Shown here: in pieces, positions 5,724 through 8,406 of the stretch
Layout of the letters: every line of letters starts with the position of its first letter
Numbering within the stretch: position 1 is the first letter of the stretch
Assembly: GCA_002422745.1 (NCBI GenBank)
Contig: DITH01000052.1
Location: 215-8,620, forward strand
DNA: 8,406 nucleotides
Direction: 5' to 3'
Source of the DNA: Alphaproteobacteria bacterium UBA6189
GTDB taxonomy: Bacteria > Pseudomonadota > Alphaproteobacteria > Rickettsiales > UBA3002
The notes under the pieces: model-generated
The model's database searches: none
What the model saw: only the letters and a program-made list of their open reading frames with translations
What the model was told of the DNA's origin: nothing
Made by a program: the position numbers and the translations under genes

Positions 5724-7496
5724 CTAATACACCCGCGCTTCCGGCGGGAAGGCAGGCGCATCGCCACCCCCAAGCAATTGTACGTCGCGCGTGGCATAGG
5801 TGCTTTCCCCATCATCGTTCACGCTCACCAACGAATGTTTCAACCACGCCGCATCGTCACGCGCCGGAAAATCTTCGCGGTAATGTGCCCCGCGCGATTC
5901 CTCGCGTTTCTCGGCGGCAACCAGCGTGGCCTGTGCCTGCGCCAGCAGGTTGGTGGCTTCCATGGCGGCGATCAATTCCAGATTCCAGGGGTGGTCATGT
6001 TCGGCAATGCCGAGCGCTTCGCTGTGTAACGCGTCGAGTTTTGCGATGCCTGCGCGCAGCTCCGGCCCGCTGCGGAAAATCGGCGCATGCTCGGTCATGA
6101 TCTGCTGCAGGTGGGTGCGCAACGTACGCGCCGGGAGCGAGCCGCGCGCATGGCGTAACGCGTCGAGCCGGGCGATCGAGGCGTCGAGCGCGCGAATCGG
6201 CAGGGCAGGGGCAGCCTTGCCGGGCAGGTTTGTTTTTGCCCACTCGCCCGCTTCCTTGCCGAACACGACCAAATCGAGCAGCGAATTGCAGCCCAGCCGA
6301 TTCGCCCCGTGGCAGCTATTGCACGCTGCTTCGCCAATGGCCATCAAGCCGGGCACCACCTGTTCGCCCGCCGCGGTGGCGCGCAGCACCTGACTGTCCA
6401 CATTCGCCGGAATACCGCCCATCGTGTAATGCACGGTCGGCACCACGGGAATCTGCTGTGTACGCGGATCGAGCTGCATCAGCGTGTGGCATAGGGTGGT
6501 AATATACGGCAGCTTGCTGCTGAACACATCCGCCGGCAGGTGGGTGAGGTCGAGCCAGACATGGTCGCGCATCGGCCCGCCGCCCCGCCCGGCGCGTATC
6601 TCCTGCACAATGGCGCGGGCGATCACGTCGCGGCTGGCCAGCTCCATGGTTTGTGGCGCGTATTCTGTAAGAAACCGCTCGCCCGATCTATTGCGTAAAT
6701 AACCGCCTTCACCACGCGCGCCCTCGGTGATCAGGATACCGCTTCCGTAAAGCCCGGTGGGGTGAAACTGCACGAATTCCATATCCTGTAACGCGAGCCC
6801 GGCGCGCAGCACCATGGCGTTGCCATCGCCGGTGCAAAGATTTGCCGCGGTGGTGGATGCATAGGCTTGCCCATAACCACCCGTGGCGAGAATCGTCAGC
6901 GGTGCGCGCACGGCGTGCAGCTCGCCGCTGGCGATATCCATCGTCAGCACGCCGTGACAGGCGCCATCGTCGGCCATTAATAAATCGAGCGCGAAGAATT
7001 CGCTGAAAAAGGTGATCGGGCGGTTAAATGCCCGCTCCAGCATCACCTGCATGATCGCCTGTCCGGTGCGGTCTTCGGCGGCGGCGGCCCGGAATGCGGC
7101 TGCTTTGCCGTATTCGGTGGTTTGCCCACCATAGGGGCGCTGGTAGATGTTGCCCGCTTCGTCGCGCGTGAAGGGAACGCCCCAGTCCGCCAGCTCCATG
7201 ATCGCTTCCGGCGCGCGCTCGCACAGGCGGGCAATGGCGTCCTGATCGCCCAGCCAGTCGGAGCCGCGCACGGTATCGTACATATGCCAGCGCCAGTTAT
7301 CCTCGCCACGGGTGCCGAGTGCCGCGTTGATACCGCCCTGCGCCGCCATGGTGTGGCTGCGACGTGGGTCGACCTTGCTGATCGCCGCCACGCGCAATCC
7401 GCCTTCGGCGGCGGCAATCGCGGCGCGCAGGCCAGCACCGCCGGTGCCGACGATCACCACGTCGTATTCATGCTGCGTCAGGTCGTAGGAATGCAT
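5724..7496 (-). CDS. SdhA-type flavoprotein (succinate dehydrogenase/fumarate reductase family) in the NadB position of the locus
   Basis: A 590-residue FAD enzyme. The Rossmann motif is VGTGGAGL (16-23). RSHTMAAQGG carries H48, equivalent to the histidine that binds FAD covalently in SdhA/FrdA. The dicarboxylate site is complete: FHPTG with H245, LITEGARGEGG with T257 and E258, SRDV with R289, VHYTMGG with H356, and HGANR with R400. The C-terminus carries the SdhA-type REDFPARDD stretch and ends ARVY. Length fits SdhA (about 590-600) rather than NadB (about 510-540). At the NadB-specific REGGH segment it reads RPYGGQ, as in SdhA. Against this, several SdhA-conserved spots differ: GGYGQ for GGYGR, DRTGQ for DRTGH and AANLCTGDG for SAHTCTGDG. 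It is inverted between nadA and nadC and has no sdhB/C/D beside it. Either it is sdhA proper, or a paralogue oxidising another dicarboxylate such as aspartate. ATG 7496 is the only sensible start; its ribosome site is poor. Confidence 0.9.
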   Translation of the reverse strand: MHSYDLTQHEYDVVIVGTGGAGLRAAIAAAEGGLRVAAISKVDPRRSHTMAAQGGINAALGTRGEDNWRWHMYDTVRGSDWLGDQDAIARLCERAPEAIMELADWGVPFTRDEAGNIYQRPYGGQTTEYGKAAAFRAAAAEDRTGQAIMQVMLERAFNRPITFFSEFFALDLLMADDGACHGVLTMDIASGELHAVRAPLTILATGGYGQAYASTTAANLCTGDGNAMVLRAGLALQDMEFVQFHPTGLYGSGILITEGARGEGGYLRNRSGERFLTEYAPQTMELASRDVIARAIVQEIRAGRGGGPMRDHVWLDLTHLPADVFSSKLPYITTLCHTLMQLDPRTQQIPVVPTVHYTMGGIPANVDSQVLRATAAGEQVVPGLMAIGEAACNSCHGANRLGCNSLLDLVVFGKEAGEWAKTNLPGKAAPALPIRALDASIARLDALRHARGSLPARTLRTHLQQIMTEHAPIFRSGPELRAGIAKLDALHSEALGIAEHDHPWNLELIAAMEATNLLAQAQATLVAAEKREESRGAHYREDFPARDDAAWLKHSLVSVNDDGESTYATRDVQLLGGGDAPAFPPEARVY

Positions 7497-7500
7497 GGAG

Positions 7501-7528
7501 TTGTTATTTCCAATCCGATTCTTTAAAT
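7501..7528 (+). promoter_or_regulatory. Weak candidate nadC promoter
   Basis: TTGTTA (7501-7506) and TTAAAT (7523-7528) are separated by 16 bp, each matching four of six consensus bases. Transcription from here would put the whole second palindromic repeat into the nadC 5' leader. The match is weak and could be chance in an AT-rich gap. Confidence 0.25.
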
Positions 7529-7600
7529 GTCATTCCCGCGGGGGCGGGAATCTGCTCTCGTTTCTCGTAGGCAGAAAGAGTTCCGCATGGGCGGGATGAC
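7529..7600. repeat. Two-hairpin palindromic intergenic repeat, copy B
   Basis: A 72-bp unit of the same design as copy A, with ends GTCAT (7529-7533) and ATGAC (7596-7600). The left hairpin is ATTCCCGC-GGGG-GCGGGAAT (7532-7551). The right hairpin is imperfect, around CCGC-ATGG-GCGG (7583-7594). A small central TTTCT/AGAAA pair lies at 7561-7577. The left arm GTCATTCCCGCG matches the reverse complement of copy A's right arm (4981-4992) at 11 of 12 bases. It sits between the divergently transcribed flavoprotein and nadC genes. Confidence 0.8.
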
Positions 7601-7625
7601 GGATATTTAGTGAAAGTTAAACAAA

Positions 7626-8406
7626 GTGCAACGGACGTTTGATATCGATGGGTTTCTGGCGGCGGCACTGGCCGAAGATATCGGCGAGGGCGACGTCACC
7701 AGCCTGGCCACCATCCCGGCGGAGGCGACTGCCAGTTTTGCCATGCAATCCCGGCAACTATTGGTGTTGGCCGGTGCGACCTTCCTGCCCAGCCTGTTTG
7801 CGCTGGTTAGTCCCGCCATCAGCGTATCGTTACTGGCGGAAGATGGCCAGCAGCTTGCGGCGGGCCAAACCATTGCCCAGCTCAGCGGCCCGGCCCGTGC
7901 CCTGCTGGCGGGCGAGCGCACGGCGCTGAATCTCGTGCAGCATCTCTCCGGCGTGGCCACGCTCACCCGCCAGTATGCGGATGCAATCGCAGGCACAAAA
8001 GCTAAACTGGTCGATACGCGCAAAACCATTCCCGGCCTGCGTTTCCTGCAAAAATATGCGGTCACCTGTGGCGGTGGACATAACCACCGGATGGGGCTGT
8101 ACGATGCGGTGCTGATTAAAGATAACCATATCGCCGTGGCCGGCGGGGTCACCGCCTCCATTCAGGCGGCGCGCACCTATACTGCCCTGCCGGTGGAAGT
8201 GGAGTGCGACACGCTCGATCAGGTACGCGAAGCTGCCGCCGCCGGGGCCGACACCATCCTGCTCGACAACATGACCAACGCCCAATTGCGCGAGGCCGTA
8301 GCGATTATTGATGGGCGTGCCATGACCGAAGCCTCCGGCAATGTATCGCTCGACACCATTCGCGCCATCGCCGAAACCGGTGTCGACGTCATCTCGGTCG
8401 GCGCCC
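7626..8406 (+). CDS. nadC: Nicotinate-nucleotide pyrophosphorylase (carboxylating), C-terminus cut
   Basis: NadC (quinolinate phosphoribosyltransferase) converts quinolinate and PRPP to nicotinate mononucleotide, CO2 and pyrophosphate, consuming the product of NadA. The 260 visible codons begin MQRTFDIDGFLAAALAEDIG and contain GDVTS (22-26), GERTALNLVQHLSG (96-109), the phosphoribosyl-site DTRKTIPGLR (130-139), GGGHNHRMGL (149-158), KDNH (165-168), EVEC (191-194), LLDNM (212-216) and EASGN (235-239). The last residues, DVISVGA, normally precede about 20-30 more, so only the extreme C-terminus is missing. The start is GTG 7626: an in-frame TGA at 7611 excludes anything longer, and an internal ATG would cut into conserved sequence. 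No good ribosome site is present, only AAAG about 10 bases upstream. It has the same orientation as nadA but is separated from it by two genes and two palindromic repeats. Confidence 0.95.
   Translation, partial: MQRTFDIDGFLAAALAEDIGEGDVTSLATIPAEATASFAMQSRQLLVLAGATFLPSLFALVSPAISVSLLAEDGQQLAAGQTIAQLSGPARALLAGERTALNLVQHLSGVATLTRQYADAIAGTKAKLVDTRKTIPGLRFLQKYAVTCGGGHNHRMGLYDAVLIKDNHIAVAGGVTASIQAARTYTALPVEVECDTLDQVREAAAAGADTILLDNMTNAQLREAVAIIDGRAMTEASGNVSLDTIRAIAETGVDVISVGA

Noticed and set aside
5724..7496. Calling the flavoprotein L-aspartate oxidase (nadB) because of its neighbours
   Set aside because: The covalent-FAD histidine, RPYGGQ segment, length and C-terminal REDFPARDD to ARVY are SdhA-like; the neighbours alone do not justify the name.
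7122..7526. 134-codon open frame on the plus strand
   Set aside because: Antisense to the FAD-binding N-terminal region of the flavoprotein.
7607..8285. Overlapping minus-strand open frames of 184 and 151 codons
   Set aside because: They are antisense to nadC, whose motifs run uninterrupted from the GTG at 7626.

Overview
The window looks like a chromosomal segment of an alphaproteobacterium. The Dxs and succinate-dehydrogenase-type flavoprotein sequences match what I remember of alphaproteobacterial versions. Base composition is moderately GC-rich, and start codons are mixed ATG/GTG. I cannot name a genus. No rRNA, tRNA, insertion sequence, phage gene or CRISPR array is visible.

Layout. 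Positions 1-849 (minus) hold the N-terminal 283 codons of dxs (isoprenoid synthesis), cut by the window edge. Upstream, on the same strand, is a small outer-membrane beta-barrel protein (903-1667). A cytoplasmic-looking L,D-transpeptidase-fold protein (1715-2248, plus) diverges from it. That gene ends in a 19-bp tail-to-tail overlap with a 545-residue protein I do not recognise (2230-3867, minus). The unrecognised gene diverges from nadA (3924-4925, plus) across a short region with overlapping candidate promoters, a 9-bp inverted repeat and two 7-bp direct repeats. After nadA come a palindromic two-hairpin repeat, a small membrane-anchored protein (4997-5683, plus), a convergent SdhA-type flavoprotein (5724-7496, minus), a second two-hairpin repeat, and nadC (7626 to the window end, plus, GTG start).

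How the genes may work together. NadA and NadC carry out the last two steps of de novo quinolinate and nicotinate mononucleotide synthesis. The enzyme normally coded beside them is L-aspartate oxidase (NadB), which supplies iminoaspartate to NadA. No NadB-type protein is present. Its place is taken by a 590-residue flavoprotein with the hallmarks of succinate dehydrogenase/fumarate reductase, including the histidine that carries covalent FAD. It lies on the opposite strand, without any sdhB, sdhC or sdhD. The two palindromic repeats bracket exactly the segment that separates nadA from nadC. This is the most interesting feature of the window: the flavoprotein is either a relocated sdhA or a paralogue recruited to NAD synthesis. 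The sequence alone cannot decide which.
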